The position numbers and the translations under genes were made by a program. This document shows, one piece after another, positions 9,867-20,034 of a stretch of DNA of 52,500 nucleotides. How positions within the stretch are numbered: position 1 is the first letter of the stretch; every line of letters starts with the position of its first letter. Below the pieces are notes generated by a model that searched no databases, was not told the DNA's origin, and saw only the letters and a program-made list of their open reading frames with translations. Source of the stretch: Prorocentrum cordatum (taxonomy: Eukaryota > Sar > Dinophyceae > Prorocentrales > Prorocentraceae); NCBI GenBank assembly GCA_963575745.1, contig CAUYUJ010009502.1:184769-237268 (forward strand), read 5' to 3'.

Positions 9867-12710
9867 GTCGAAGTGACGTGGGTCTAGCTCCTTCGCGTTC
9901 TGCTTCATCACAAATGCGAACACGTCGTGCTCGTACCGCGCCTCCTGCAGCCATGCGTCATACACAGATGACACGGTGATCCACTCCTCGTAAGTCATCG
10001 GCTGCCGTACAAGGCCCTCCGGAGTGTCCAAATAGTACACCCCCTGTGCCTGAGCGTCCGGCTTGTCGTGGTAGAAGAGCGTGAGACCAACCCAGCTGTC
10101 CTCCATGCGCTCGTTGGCACGGCTCGCGCCGTCGTCCTTGCAGGCACACTGGCCCGTGGCGGAGAGCATCACCGACAGGCGATTGCACTCCAGGTGGCGG
10201 TCGTAATCATAGAGTCTCCGCCGTGGCTCTCGATGCACACGTACTCCTCGTACGACCTTCTGAACGAGCGTGGAGACGCCATCCAAGGCATTCTGGTCGA
10301 ACCACTCCTGGGGCCCCGAGTGCACCACAGCGTTCATGGCCACCTCGCGGAGAGCCGGCAAGCCACTCGTAGGGGTAGCCTGCAGACGCGATCTCTTAAT
10401 GCAACTCGGCACGTCATCTACCAGGAACTTCCGCTTCCGCTCGAGCTCGAAATCGTCTCTGGGAATCGGCGGCACCGAAGGGCCGCCAGAGCCCGTTGCT
10501 CCCGGGGAAGCTTCCGGGCACGTCCCAGAGGACATCCGGCCTGGAGGGGAACGAGACCGGGCCCTCCTCGGAAGCGGAAGCTGCGGCAACTGCTCCTGCT
10601 CAGGTGGCTCCTCCTCCTTAGCCTGCGCCTCAATGGCGTCCAGGGCCCTCAGATCCACACGAGACTGCCTGGACCCCTCGAGTTCACTATGTCGGTCACG
10701 CTCCTTCTTCAGGAATGTCTTCTTCACCTTCTGAACCTTCACCTTGGGCGTGACGTCCACGATGTCGTGGTAGGCGCGATCATCTCGCTGCTGTGTCAGC
10801 CGCACGTCCGTCTGGATGGACTCCGCAGCCGCGGCCTCCTGGGAGGAGGCGTGCCGGAGCTGCTCACGAGCAACAAGTAGCACGTGACCACGCCATGATA
10901 CGTAATACCGGCTGTTGGATTCCTTCGCGATCACAGTCGCAGGACCCCGCCATCTTTCAGGATCTTGCCGACGACGTCCCTTGAACGGATTCGGTGCCCA
11001 GAAATACACCCGCGATCCTGGGCGCAGATCGCCGACGACCGTCGGCGCCTGTCGCAGCAGCGCCCTCCGCACCTTGTCCGTCGCGTCGCGCTCCAGCAAC
11101 ATCATCTTGGCTGCGGTGCGGATTTGAGACGAACGCCAAGCTATGCCCTTAGCGCCGAGAACCGACATGAGAACCTCATCGTCGTCCCTGTTAGTCACCT
11201 CCGTAAAATTCAAGATCCGCCCGAAGACAGCCTGCTCCGGGGTCAACCCATTGCGGCTGATCGTCGAATTCTTCGCGTTGACGATGGCAGCCAGGGCCAC
11301 AGTAGACATCGACTTGCCCTGGACGTGGAACTCGTGCACCACCTTGCCCCAGATAGTGCCGAGCAATCCTCCGTGGCGCTCTGCCAGGCCATGCTGCCAT
11401 GCTGCATGAGCTCCCGTCGTCTTCGTATTAATACCGAACTGCTCCATCAGCGCGTTGAAGTAGCCCTCGAACTCGCCGCCCTGGTCGATCACGATGTTCT
11501 CTGGCACGCCGTAATGCTTGAACCACTCGTTCATGATCTGGCGCGCTACGTGCTTGGCCGTCCTATTCTTGAGAAGGCATGCGCAGTGCCATCCCGTACC
11601 AGCGTCCACCATGCTGAGGACCACCAGCTGCTCCTTGGCCGCGTCCCGTAGGTACTTCACGTCGATCACAACCGTCACATTGAAGCCGAATGGTCGCACG
11701 TCCGCCGTCCCTTGCACTGGACGGGGCGGCGCCTCCGACTCAGCACAAGTCGGACACTGCCAATGCTTCGCGTATGCCAACGCGTTGGGCGTTGCACCGC
11801 CGAGACGCAGCATCTTGATGAACGTTGGTCGGCTGGGGTGTCCAAGACCGCGATGGGCCTTCCGCACGGCACGTCGCGCACTCCGGGGAATATTCGTCAT
11901 GATGTCCTGCCGCACCACCTCCGGAAGCTCCATCTCTGACCAGGAGGCTGCAACCTCCTCCTCCTCCGCAGGGTGCTGCATGGACTCCTCCTTCACCGTC
12001 TTCTGCAATGCCTCGCGAATCTCGGCTCGAATCTCCTGCGGTGTTTTGCCCCACTCAGGTCTCTCCGAAACGTTTCCGGGAGCCTCTCCAGGACCATGCT
12101 CCGCGGGCTCGGGCCCATAACTCCTGGGCTCCTCCGCGGGGTCCGGGAGGTGCGCCGCAGGGAAACTCGAGTTCTCGAACTGCCGGACCACATAATCCGC
12201 GGCACCGGTCATCACAGCCTTGGCGAACTCCTCCGCGCAGCTTCCGCGCGCAGCCGTGCAAACCTCAGGGTTCACCAACACCCTCGTGGTGCTCTGGAGG
12301 CAGATCGCGTCCTCGAATGCTGGGTTCGACTTCGTTGCATTCACGGGTGGCTGGCTCGAGACTGTCGATTGCGCGTGGTCCATTACCATGGCTGCGCGTC
12401 CCCTTGCAGCTTGCCACTGCATCACCTCGTCCGTGAACGAGAGCAACACGCGGTACTCGGTCCGCTCTCGGCGTTGCCGGCGCACTCGCATAGGCCTTCG
12501 CTGGTCGACACTCTGCAGTCGACTCCATGCCGTACGAGGCGGGGACAAAGCCACGAAGTCTGGGTCAACTGCAACCAGGTACGCCCGTGCCTCGTTCCTG
12601 CCCTGGACCGTCAGGAGGTCGAACTCTGGCGCTGTGATGGGCTGGTGGGCGCCCCATCCCACGTTCGCCGCCAGCATCGTGAGTTGGCAAGCCCATGCGA
12701 AGATCTCCAC
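9864..12710 (-). pseudogene. Copia integrase polyprotein segment with MTase-like N-terminus
   Basis: The N-terminal 60-70 residues (about 12510-12710) read MEIFAWACQLTMLAANVGWG, then DPDFVALSPPRTAWS, a pattern like the glycine loop and PC motif of cytosine methyltransferases with the Cys replaced by Arg. The integrase follows. It has a zinc domain HRGLGHPS...CPTC (about 11740-11850) and catalytic acids in VVIDVKYL (about 11645-11672), IVIDQGGEF (about 11470-11500) and LAERHGG (about 11365-11395). A C-terminal GSRVYFWAPNPF/YYVSWRGH block is probably the DNA-binding end. An Arg/Lys- and Pro-rich linker leads towards RT. The segment ends at TAG 9864-9866. Confidence 0.9.
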
Positions 12711-12979
12711 GATCCTCCAGGGCCCGGTCGCCGCCGGGTCTCCCGCCGAAGAGGTAGTACACGTTCCTCCTGGTAGTGCTTGAAGGCGTCCTGCTCCTGC
12801 CGATCAGCCCGAAGCTTCCTGTTCGCCATTTCCTCGATCATCAAAACCTCCAGCTCCTTCAGGTTGCTCCGGACATGCCTGCGAGCACCTTTCGTCATGA
12901 AAACCTCGTTGTCCGCGTTCTCCATGAAAACCTCCTCGTCACTCGATGCCGTCTCCGCGGACTCCGGGTCGCTGGTGTG
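12711..12979 (-). pseudogene. Copia junction segment between protease and integrase
   Basis: After TAG 12980-12982 the gag-protease frame resumes with HTSDPESAETASSDEE and MTKGARRHVRSNLKELEVL, then is lost near 12765. The next frame gives YYLFGGRPGGD, which leads towards the integrase segment. One stop and at least one frameshift are needed to explain this stretch. Without them, gag, protease and pol would form one polyprotein. Confidence 0.7.
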
Positions 12980-15900
12980 CTAGTGGGATGTACTCAGCTC
13001 TGAATCGCCTGCGTCCTGGCCATCGTTGCTATCAGAATCGTGCGTGTCCTCCTCCTCGACGGTCTCAGCGACGCTGCGCTCATCCTTCCCCTCGTGGCTC
13101 GCCGTTCCGCTGAACATCTCGTCGGCGAGCTCGTCCTGCCCCTCTGGCTGTCCGACGGGGAAGGCACCCGCGACCGGCGCCGGGAAGTTCAGCAATGACA
13201 CGCACGGATGCCCGGACGCAGCCGGGACCAACGGCTTGGTCACACCGTTCGCCGTGAAAGTGCCGTTCCTGAAGCTGATTGCTGCGTCCCACTCTGCCAT
13301 CTCGTCAGGGCCGATGAGACCTGGCACCTCGGCATCGACCTCGGAGATCACAACCTCGCACTGCGTACCATTGATGCCAACTGTGTAGCACCACGCACGC
13401 TCTGACATGAGCGGCACGCCTGGGCCGACCTTGAAGTACTCGCGCTGGTTGATGCTGTGGCACGGCACGCCCATGGCATCCAAAGTCTTCTGCAGCTCGA
13501 CGCGCCACGGACGTCCACCGACGGCCCGCTTGCAGCCCGTGTCAATCATAAGCAGCCCCGCGGGCAAGACAACAAGCATGACGGACTGCTCATCTCTCAC
13601 CTCGCGGGGGCACTCCTCTCGGGTAGTGACCATGTGGGTCGCAGATCCCCCTTTTGCTGCCCAAGGGTCCGCCCCCTTTGCTGCCCAGGGGTCCGCGCCC
13701 TTTGCTGCCCCAGGGTGCGCGCGCTGCAGTGAGTCCTCCTCATCCGCCTTCGGCTTCTCCAGCGTGTAATGGATCACCGACTTCAACGAACACTTCTTGC
13801 ACTTCGCGAAGATCACAGTGCCGTTTGACTGCCACTTCAGCTCGTCAGCCGGATGAGGACACGCAGCCTGCTGCTGCATGAGCTCTGGGTCGAACTTCGC
13901 CTTCGGACCTGGGACCAGCCTCTCGCCGTCGAACTGCGAGTCGTACCTGGCTCGGTGCATCTGCTGCTTCTCCAGGTCGCTCTGCGTGGCACCGGCACTC
14001 ATGACGTAGCTCCGTCCAGAGGCAGTGACTACGCGCGGGGCTCCAGATGCGGCTGGAGATGCCGTCGCAGCGGTAGGCGCACCTGAGCTCGCGGCTCCTG
14101 GAGGCGCTGGAAGATGAGCACGTTGTCGAACTCCCTCCATGTTCTTCCACACGCTTCCGACCCCCTGCTGACCAGGAGATGTAGGCAGTGCACGCTCTGG
14201 CGGAGGTGCCTGCTCACGTCGCTTCTGCAGGCCGTCGTAGACCTCGCCTGGGTTCAATCGGGCATGCATCTCCGACTCCTGCTTCTCTATCAGCGCGAGG
14301 CGGTCCAGCAACTCGGCTCTGTCACGCTGCAAGACCTCCAGTCGTTTCTTCTCCTCGCTCTTCCTCACGTCCTCGGAGGCTCCTGCCATGACCCAGTCCT
14401 CGTCCTTAGGAGCGGCGGCGGCCTCCCCAGTCGGAGCGGCGGACGTTAGTCCTGGCACAGCTCCGTCTGGGATGTTCCCGGGAGGTTCCCCCGGAACATT
14501 CGATCCTTCAGTCTTCGATGCCCCCTTCGCCGACGGCGCCGCTGCGGCATCCACCACGAATACAGGATGGGCCCTCGCAGGGCCACTGGTTGGAGAGAAG
14601 TCCGGCTTCTCGCAGCGGCGCGTGTAGAGGTTGAGGCGCACGATGCGGTCGTTCTTCGTGATGAAGTGGATGGTTGCCGGCGGCGTCAGGTAATCCCTAA
14701 AGATGTCCTGATGCGAATACCAGCTGCAGAAGATATCATCCATCTCCTCCGGCGTGAACGGCAGCTCCTTATCCTCACGCCGCTGATCGTTATCGTCCTC
14801 GCTGGCCTCATCCTCCTCGCTGGCCTCATCCTCCTTCTTCACCTCGGCCTCCTTCTTCGCTTCCTTGCTGCTTCTCGCCTTCTTCCTCTCTTTATTCTCT
14901 TCTTTGCTGCTCCTCGCCATCTTCTTCTTCTTCTCTTTCTTCTCTTCCTTCTCTTCCTTCTCACCGCGGCCTTCCAGTGCACTCCGCTTCTCTTCCTTCT
15001 CACCGCGGCCTTCCGGTGCACTCCGCGACCTCGAACGCGATGAGGCCCCCGCCTCGGGCGGGGGGGGGGCGCGATGCTCACGGAGAACAGCTCCCCGATC
15101 GCGGTGGCGGTCGTCACGACGATCTCGATGGTGATCTTCACGATGCTTGGTGTCACGATTCCCGCCTTCACCGCGCCGATCGTCGCGGCGCTCGGCATCA
15201 CGATGTCCGCCCATCACGATCTTGAACATAGTTGCCGTGATCCCATCGAGATCCACCTCAGCCGCCGCACAAGGCTTCGACGTGGTCACCTGCAGCCGCA
15301 TGAGCCGACCCTGGACGAAGTCGAGAGCCTCGAAGCGGCCTTGCTTGAAGAAGATGGGCTTCTTGTTCGTCACACGCTCCACGATGTGATGGACCGTGGC
15401 AAGGTCAGGAAACTCCAACTCCACGCTGTGCCCCTTTGGGTGGGTGTTGGCCAGGATGCGATGGCAACGCACGCATGCATCCTCGTCCTCCTGATCCCCC
15501 CCGCGCCTTGCAAGGGCGCGCACACGTTCATCACTGCCCTGTCCGGGCCCGGGGCCATCGTCGGCGTCCCGGCGTAAACTTGGCGCAGGCATACTCTTGA
15601 GTCGAGGATTCATGACGATCCTCCCTGGAGCATCGGCTCGGACCTCTACCGAATGCCTCTGGGCAGGCACCGACTGGGGAGCGCGGCGCCATGGGGCGCG
15701 GCCACGACGCTCTTCGGCACTGCCTGCCATGCCAACCCAGTGGATGACCGGCCCATGCACCTGCCTTGGAACCGGCGGCTTCGCAGAACTCCGCTGGTTG
15801 GGCGACGCTGGCTGGCCACTCTTAGGCCCGGTCTTGTTGCACGGCTCACGCTCGCCACTCTTCACCTTGGGGCGCTCCGGGTCGCCACGCCAGTGGCCGG

Positions 15901-17155
15901 GCTGATCACAGTCAGCACACCGGCTGTTAGCCTTGCGCTGGTCCGTCGGCTTGCGACCAGCCTGGAAGGAGCCGCTGGCGTTGATCTTCTTGGGGTCCCG
16001 CTGCCGAGGGGCAACGAACCCGCGCTTCTGACGCTGTACTGCCGTCTTCTCCTTGGCCCTCCAGCCGGCCAAGAACGCCTCCTGAAGATCCCCCGCTGCC
16101 TCGCACTCCTCGTCGTCAGGCCCATCGTTGTCCGACGCCAGCTCCTCGTCGACCTCAGCGCCGTCCTCGAAGAGGGTGCCCTCGGCCCCTCCGGGGTCTC
16201 CGTCGCCCTGGTCGTCTGCTTCCTCCTCGTCGTGCTGCGCCTCCTCCAGGTCGCCGTCGTGTTCATCGTAGTCTTCACCGTTCTCCACCTCGTGCACATG
16301 CTGGCCAGAGCGTCCTCGAAGCACGCACGGCCTACGAGCCAAGGGAGGGTGCGGGTAGCGACCGCCCGAGCTCCCAGAGGAGCGCCCGGGCTCACGCTGC
16401 GCCGCCACAAACGGCGAGCGGCGAGGGAGCACCGAGCGCTTCTCGGTGTCGTGCACCTTCGAGTAGGCTGCCTTCAGCACGACCTCCATCCGCTTCGAGT
16501 CGTAGATGCTGCCGCAATTGAAGAGCACCTGCGCTCGCTCTCTTTGCGACAGCCCAGCACCACGGAGCATCTTGCTCGCCAGCGCGCGATCACTGATCGC
16601 TGAAGTGGGATCCTCGAGCTGCAACTCCATGCGCTTCTTGCGCAAGTACGTTGTCCAATCCATGATGGGCTGGCCTGCCCGACGGTGAGCACGCCCCCAC
16701 TCCTGACGCACCTGATCCAGGCGCTCGTGGTCCATCTTCTCGAAGGCGTCATCGTAGATAGCGAAGATGGTCTCGAGCGTGTCCTCTCGCCGGAGGTCCG
16801 ACGCGTCCAGTACCTCGACGAGCTCCTTGGCCCGACCTGTCACCTGATTGTAGATGATCAGGCCCAGCTCCACGTCGGAGAGCTGGTTGAGGTCGCGGAT
16901 GACCTCCACAGCCTTGCGCCACTCTCGGTACTTCTTGGTGCTAGTACCGACGGCACCGTCGAAGTCCAGGAGCTTCACCTGTGACAGCTGTTGGCGTGCA
17001 CGCCTGGGACCGCTGTCGCCACGATCCCGCTGCATGGCCAGGATCTCCCTCTGGGTCTCGGCCATCACGCGCAGGACCGCGTGCAGGTCCGGAGAACCTG
17101 CGCCGGCGGAGGACATCGCCTCCGCGTCCGAGCCGCCGTCCTGGCTGCCGGCCAT
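12980..17155 (-). CDS. Copia Gag-protease polyprotein (1391 codons)
   Basis: The start is the ATG at 17155, just inside the primer site. Residues about 60-235 form a helical Gag domain (KYREWRKAVEVIRDLNQLSD, then EWGRAHRRAGQPIMDWTTYL). An acidic stretch follows, then a zinc knuckle CADCDQPGHWRGDPE (about 15890-15920) whose expected last Cys reads Arg. A long Lys/Glu-rich region (about 14840-15060) and a Cys-x2-Cys module (IFAKCKKCSLKSVIHYTLEK) come next. The retropepsin-like protease has the active-site triad in LLMIDTGCKRAVGG (about 13530-13552) and the VPGLIGPDEMAEWD hairpin. The frame is intact for 4.2 kb and ends at TAG 12980-12982. At 1391 residues it is unusually long for Gag-protease. 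Confidence 0.88.
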   Translation of the reverse strand: MAGSQDGGSDAEAMSSAGAGSPDLHAVLRVMAETQREILAMQRDRGDSGPRRARQQLSQVKLLDFDGAVGTSTKKYREWRKAVEVIRDLNQLSDVELGLIIYNQVTGRAKELVEVLDASDLRREDTLETIFAIYDDAFEKMDHERLDQVRQEWGRAHRRAGQPIMDWTTYLRKKRMELQLEDPTSAISDRALASKMLRGAGLSQRERAQVLFNCGSIYDSKRMEVVLKAAYSKVHDTEKRSVLPRRSPFVAAQREPGRSSGSSGGRYPHPPLARRPCVLRGRSGQHVHEVENGEDYDEHDGDLEEAQHDEEEADDQGDGDPGGAEGTLFEDGAEVDEELASDNDGPDDEECEAAGDLQEAFLAGWRAKEKTAVQRQKRGFVAPRQRDPKKINASGSFQAGRKPTDQRKANSRCADCDQPGHWRGDPERPKVKSGEREPCNKTGPKSGQPASPNQRSSAKPPVPRQVHGPVIHWVGMAGSAEERRGRAPWRRAPQSVPAQRHSVEVRADAPGRIVMNPRLKSMPAPSLRRDADDGPGPGQGSDERVRALARRGGDQEDEDACVRCHRILANTHPKGHSVELEFPDLATVHHIVERVTNKKPIFFKQGRFEALDFVQGRLMRLQVTTSKPCAAAEVDLDGITATMFKIVMGGHRDAERRDDRRGEGGNRDTKHREDHHRDRRDDRHRDRGAVLREHRAPPPPEAGASSRSRSRSAPEGRGEKEEKRSALEGRGEKEEKEEKKEKKKKMARSSKEENKERKKARSSKEAKKEAEVKKEDEASEEDEASEDDNDQRREDKELPFTPEEMDDIFCSWYSHQDIFRDYLTPPATIHFITKNDRIVRLNLYTRRCEKPDFSPTSGPARAHPVFVVDAAAAPSAKGASKTEGSNVPGEPPGNIPDGAVPGLTSAAPTGEAAAAPKDEDWVMAGASEDVRKSEEKKRLEVLQRDRAELLDRLALIEKQESEMHARLNPGEVYDGLQKRREQAPPPERALPTSPGQQGVGSVWKNMEGVRQRAHLPAPPGAASSGAPTAATASPAASGAPRVVTASGRSYVMSAGATQSDLEKQQMHRARYDSQFDGERLVPGPKAKFDPELMQQQAACPHPADELKWQSNGTVIFAKCKKCSLKSVIHYTLEKPKADEEDSLQRAHPGAAKGADPWAAKGADPWAAKGGSATHMVTTREECPREVRDEQSVMLVVLPAGLLMIDTGCKRAVGGRPWRVELQKTLDAMGVPCHSINQREYFKVGPGVPLMSERAWCYTVGINGTQCEVVISEVDAEVPGLIGPDEMAEWDAAISFRNGTFTANGVTKPLVPAASGHPCVSLLNFPAPVAGAFPVGQPEGQDELADEMFSGTASHEGKDERSVAETVEEEDTHDSDSNDGQDAGDSELSTSH
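13651..13715 (-). repeat. In-frame repeat encoding AAKGADPW units
   Basis: Three near-identical copies of about 24-27 bp (plus strand TTTGCTGCCCAAGGGTCCG type) encode AAKGADPW-like units between the zinc module and the protease. Repeat copy number is likely to vary between element copies. Confidence 0.8.
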
Positions 17156-17215
17156 GGCGGCGCGCGCGGGTGGTCACCCAAGCAGAGCACGCAGTGCGTC
17201 CGCTGGAGCTTACGA

Positions 17216-17227
17216 GCTCCGCTACCA
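17216..17227 (-). promoter_or_regulatory. Primer-binding site of the copia element
   Basis: Immediately after the upstream LTR, with one intervening T, the minus strand reads TGGTAGCGGAGC. It resembles the copia primer site complementary to the 3' end of initiator methionine tRNA (for example TGGTATCAGAGC in plants), and it fixes the element's orientation. A short inverted repeat (GGAGCTTACGAGCTCC, 17205-17220) overlaps it. Confidence 0.85.
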
Positions 17228-17228
17228 A

Positions 17229-17410
17229 TGTCAGTGCAGTTCTTTTAGCTCGGACCGCGCGGCAGTCCAACTGCGGGTGCAGTCCCAGGGCCCTAGGACT
17301 AGGGCCAAAACGGCGGCGGGCAGCGTGCACGCCACAAACATGAAAAGCATGTGCATCATGCGTACAAGGCGGCACGGGCGGCAGGGGGGCAGGGGAGTGC
17401 ACTCTTCACA
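17229..17410 (-). repeat. Copia element 5' LTR (182 bp)
   Basis: This is the upstream LTR in the sense of transcription, starting next to the GAAGC duplication and followed by the primer-binding site. It is 98.9 per cent identical to the other LTR (two transitions in 182 bp). It should contain the promoter, but I recognise no core element. Confidence 0.95.
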
Positions 17411-17415
17411 GAAGC
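17411..17415. repeat. Target site duplication GAAGC, second copy
   Basis: Exact match to 7711-7715 on the other side of the copia element. It lies inside LINE A coding sequence. Confidence 0.93.
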
Positions 17416-18116
17416 AACTCCTCCTCCTTCTTCTTCAGCAGGGTCGCGGGAGCAGGGGCAGCAGCTGGCACCTGCGCCGCCGCCGGCTTCGCCTGGGGAA
17501 GCTCATGGAGCCCCCCGAAGACTTTGGCCGCCGTCTCCAGCTCCGCCCGAAGGCTGGGGCCCAAGCCGAGCTCCACGGCCAACTCGCCAAGCTGCTGGAC
17601 GTTGACATTGAACTTCGGCAGCAGCTCATGGAGCGCGGGCTTACCAGCAGTGGGCGGAAGGCCTCGGTCGGCGCCCAAGCGCTGGACCTCCACCTCCAGC
17701 CGCGCGACTTCGGCCTCTGCCTCGGCCAGGAAGCCCTGGAGCACCGTCCGCTTGGCAACCAGCTCGTCGATGACCAGCTGTTTCTGAGCGTGCTCCTCGC
17801 GATGGCGCTTAGCCTTGGCACGGGAGTTCCGCAGCCTCGTGGCGAGGGAGCTGACCTGATCCTCCAAGGGGCGCTCGGAGTCGAGTTCCTTGCCCAAGCG
17901 CTCCTTTTCTTCGGCGAGGGACTTGACCTGCACCAGGTCAGAGGCCACGGAGGATCCATCATAGACCTTAAGGAGCTCATTGATCTTCTTGATGCGGTCA
18001 CGCTTGACCTGCTTCTCTCACGGGTCAGCGGTGCCTCTTTTGTCACCAGCGGGAGCCCCATGGGGGCACCCACTGTTCAATCCGACGCCCGCCCGAGCAG
18101 CAGAAGCACTCCTCCC

Positions 18117-18146
18117 AGCAGCAGCAGCAGCAGCAGCAGCAGCCCA
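18117..18146. repeat. (CAG)n tract in LINE A ORF
   Basis: About nine CAG units on the plus strand, giving a poly-alanine run in the minus-strand LINE A reading frame. Simple triplet expansion. Confidence 0.85.
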
Positions 18147-18500
18147 AGGAGGAGGCGACTGGGCGACCGTGAGTTTCTTGACCATGGCCCGGAGGTCGGC
18201 AAGCTGCTTAGCCATAGTGGCGGTGTCGGACATATCCTTAGATGCCTTAGGTGAGCCCGTAGACATGGTCGCAGGGATCCCTTTGGGCGTTTTGTGACCA
18301 CCGTAGCAGACTCCTGTATGTAGGTTGCATGTGGAGCCACGGTTGATCCACGGCGTGCAGTCCCTCGTGACGTATTTCTTGCAGCGCCAGGGGTCAGCAG
18401 CGAGGCGGCGCGACATGGCGGCGTCGTGACGGACGTAAGGTCAGCCAGGCCGCAGTAACCTTTATAGTCCAGGAATCCTGGGGACGCCACCCAGCAAACC

Positions 18501-18522
18501 CAGAAGCCAAAACTTGGCTCGC
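18501..18522 (-). other. Possible decayed spliced-leader relic at LINE A 5' end
   Basis: The plus strand reads GAAGCCAAAACTTGGCTCG. Its complement resembles the dinoflagellate spliced leader but needs a 2-nt insertion plus other changes. It lies where LINE A should begin and is followed by (GGA)n, as at the better relics. The match is weak and the call rests partly on position. Confidence 0.25.
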
Positions 18523-18584
18523 AGGAGAGAAATAGCCCTTCCCAGTGTTTCTACCCTGCAGACCCGATTCGGGCCAGCAAGGGC

Positions 18585-18725
18585 TGGAGGAGAAGGAGGA
18601 GGAAGAAGAGGAGGCGGAGGAGGAGGAGGAGGCGAAGAAGGAGGAGGAGGAGGGGGGGGTGAGGAGGAGGAGGAGAAGGAGGAGGAGGAGGCGAAGAAGG
18701 AGGAGGAGGAGGGCGAGGGCTGGGG
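18585..18725 (+). repeat. (GGA)n-rich tract
   Basis: About 140 bp of GGA/GAA/GCG triplets, purine-rich on the plus strand, next to the inferred 5' end of LINE A. Confidence 0.85.
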
Positions 18726-19957
18726 GTGGGGTGGGAGGGCGGGGGGGCGAGTGCAGGCTGAGCAGGCTGGGTGCGCTCGTGCCTCATCTGACATCCCATC
18801 GGCTCCCCCCATCCCTTCTCGTTGCGCTGGTTTCGTTCTCTGTCCGCGGACGCGTGCCATAGCCGACCTGCAACTCCAACAAGCACACCGCATCGGGCTA
18901 TGCGCAATCGGAACAGGGGAGCTCCGTATACAGGAGGAGGAGGTGACAGGTGAGCAGGAGGATGAGCGGGAGGAACAGAACAGCAGCAGCAGCAGCAGGG
19001 ACCAGGGGAAGGCGGACGAGGGAGAATGAGGGGGGCAACAACGACGAAGAAAGACTCGGATCCAGAAAAGTGGCACGCGCTGGGGCGGGAGCACTATTCT
19101 GAACGACGGGAGCACAGCGCCGACTCGAAAATGAGGCCCACGCTGCAGCGGGGACACGGCGAGGGCCCAGCACATCCCGCACGGAGTCAGAGGAGAGAGG
19201 AGAGCAGCATTCATACTGCTTGATTGTCGGGGAGGACGAGCATCCCCTCGGGTCCCGCGGGGCTCGCGCAGCCCTGTGGATGCGCGCGGGCCTCGCGAAC
19301 AAGAGCGCCTGGCCCTCCGCAAGCCCGGGGGGGGGAGGGCACGGCCAGACGGCACCGCGAGGCTGGAGGAGGAGGAGGAGAAGGAGGAGGAGGAGGAGGA
19401 GGAGGTGCTCGGCAACGCTCGCGCACTCCGTCGAGGCCTCGGGTGCTGCCCAGCGGCACCTGGCTTGCGGCTGCCCCCCGCCCCGACTCCCGCCCTCGGG
19501 GGCGGCGCCGCGATACCGCTCCCAGACCCCACTCGCCGCGGGAGTGACGGGCCCCGGCGCCGATGCACAGCCGGCCGACCGTCGTACACGAAGTGCCTCG
19601 AATGGTCGGGCCCGGAACCACACTGCCTAAGCGAATATCGGGGATGGACAGGCCTCCCTTTAGCAGAACGTGGTTCAGCGGAAACGACCTGAGGCCCAAA
19701 CCTGGCGGGCGCAGGCCTGGAAAACAGCGGCCACGGCGCCCTCTCGAGCACCGAAAACGGACAACTCACCAATCGACGTGTCACTGCTGGGGGCTCTGTC
19801 CACCCCCGAGAGTGTCCGGCCGCCCCGCCCCCGCCGCCTTCCCCGCCCGAAACGCGGGCGCGCGCGCGCCCCGGTCTTCGCTCGGTTCTGCCAGACGTCG
19901 GTCTTCTGCCCGTTCCCTGGGCCTGCGCGCGCGGCCCACTCCAGGGATCTGCCTCGG
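18726..19957. other. Spacer with low-complexity DNA, no gene recognised
   Basis: GC-rich DNA with a short (CAG)n run near 18979-18998 and a (GGA)n tract at 19368-19404. Several long open frames exist on both strands, but their translations are low complexity and overlap one another. No domain, RNA gene or element end was recognised. Confidence 0.55.
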
Positions 19958-19988
<31 letters not shown>

Positions 19989-20034
19989 TTCTCTCCTCCT
20001 CCTCCTCCTCCTCCTCCTCCTCCTCCTCCTCCTG
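19958..20034. repeat. (CT)n then (CTC)n microsatellites
   Basis: A TCTCTC run with TTT interruptions (19958-19996) passes directly into pure CTC triplets (to 20034), which pass into the TTA island. Confidence 0.9.

Larger units (their letters stand above)
7716..17410 (-). mobile_element. Ty1/copia-type LTR retrotransposon, 9,695 bp
   Basis: The element is bounded by two 182-bp LTRs (7716-7897 and 17229-17410) that begin TG and end CA and differ at two positions. It is flanked by a GAAGC duplication. The minus-strand gene order is gag, protease, integrase, reverse transcriptase, RNase H, which is the copia order with integrase before RT. A primer-binding site follows the upstream LTR. The coding part has two in-frame TAG stops (12980-12982 and 9864-9866) and at least two frameshifts. 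Similar LTRs point to a recent insertion, so it was either mobilised in trans or broken after arrival. Confidence 0.95.
17406..18416 (-). pseudogene. LINE A N-terminal Cys-rich segment and coiled coil
   Basis: The first part (18018-18416) begins MSRRLAADPWRCKKYVTRDC and has further Cys residues (STCNLHTGVCYGG), then an alanine run encoded by (CAG)n. The second part (17406-17948), in another frame, is a coiled coil with heptads such as LAEEKERLGKELDSERPLED and AEAEVARLEVEVQRLGADRG. A zinc finger plus coiled coil before EEP recurs in LINEs C and D and probably binds the element's RNA. The coding sequence is cut at 17411 by the copia insertion, and the last few codons and stop come from the LTR. 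Confidence 0.68.
1221..18520 (-). mobile_element. LINE A: decayed non-LTR retrotransposon split by a copia element
   Basis: Reading the minus strand from about 18500 down, the order is a short Cys-rich N-terminal segment, a coiled coil, the inserted copia element (7716-17410), an endonuclease/exonuclease/phosphatase (EEP) domain, reverse transcriptase, a CCHC-like zinc finger and RNase H. Without the copia insert and one target duplication the element is about 7.5 kb. It contains an in-frame stop inside the EEP domain and several frameshifts, so it cannot make its protein. The outer limits are estimates: the 5' end from a possible spliced-leader relic near 18501-18522, the 3' end from the (GGA)n tract at 1081-1221. 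Confidence 0.8.
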
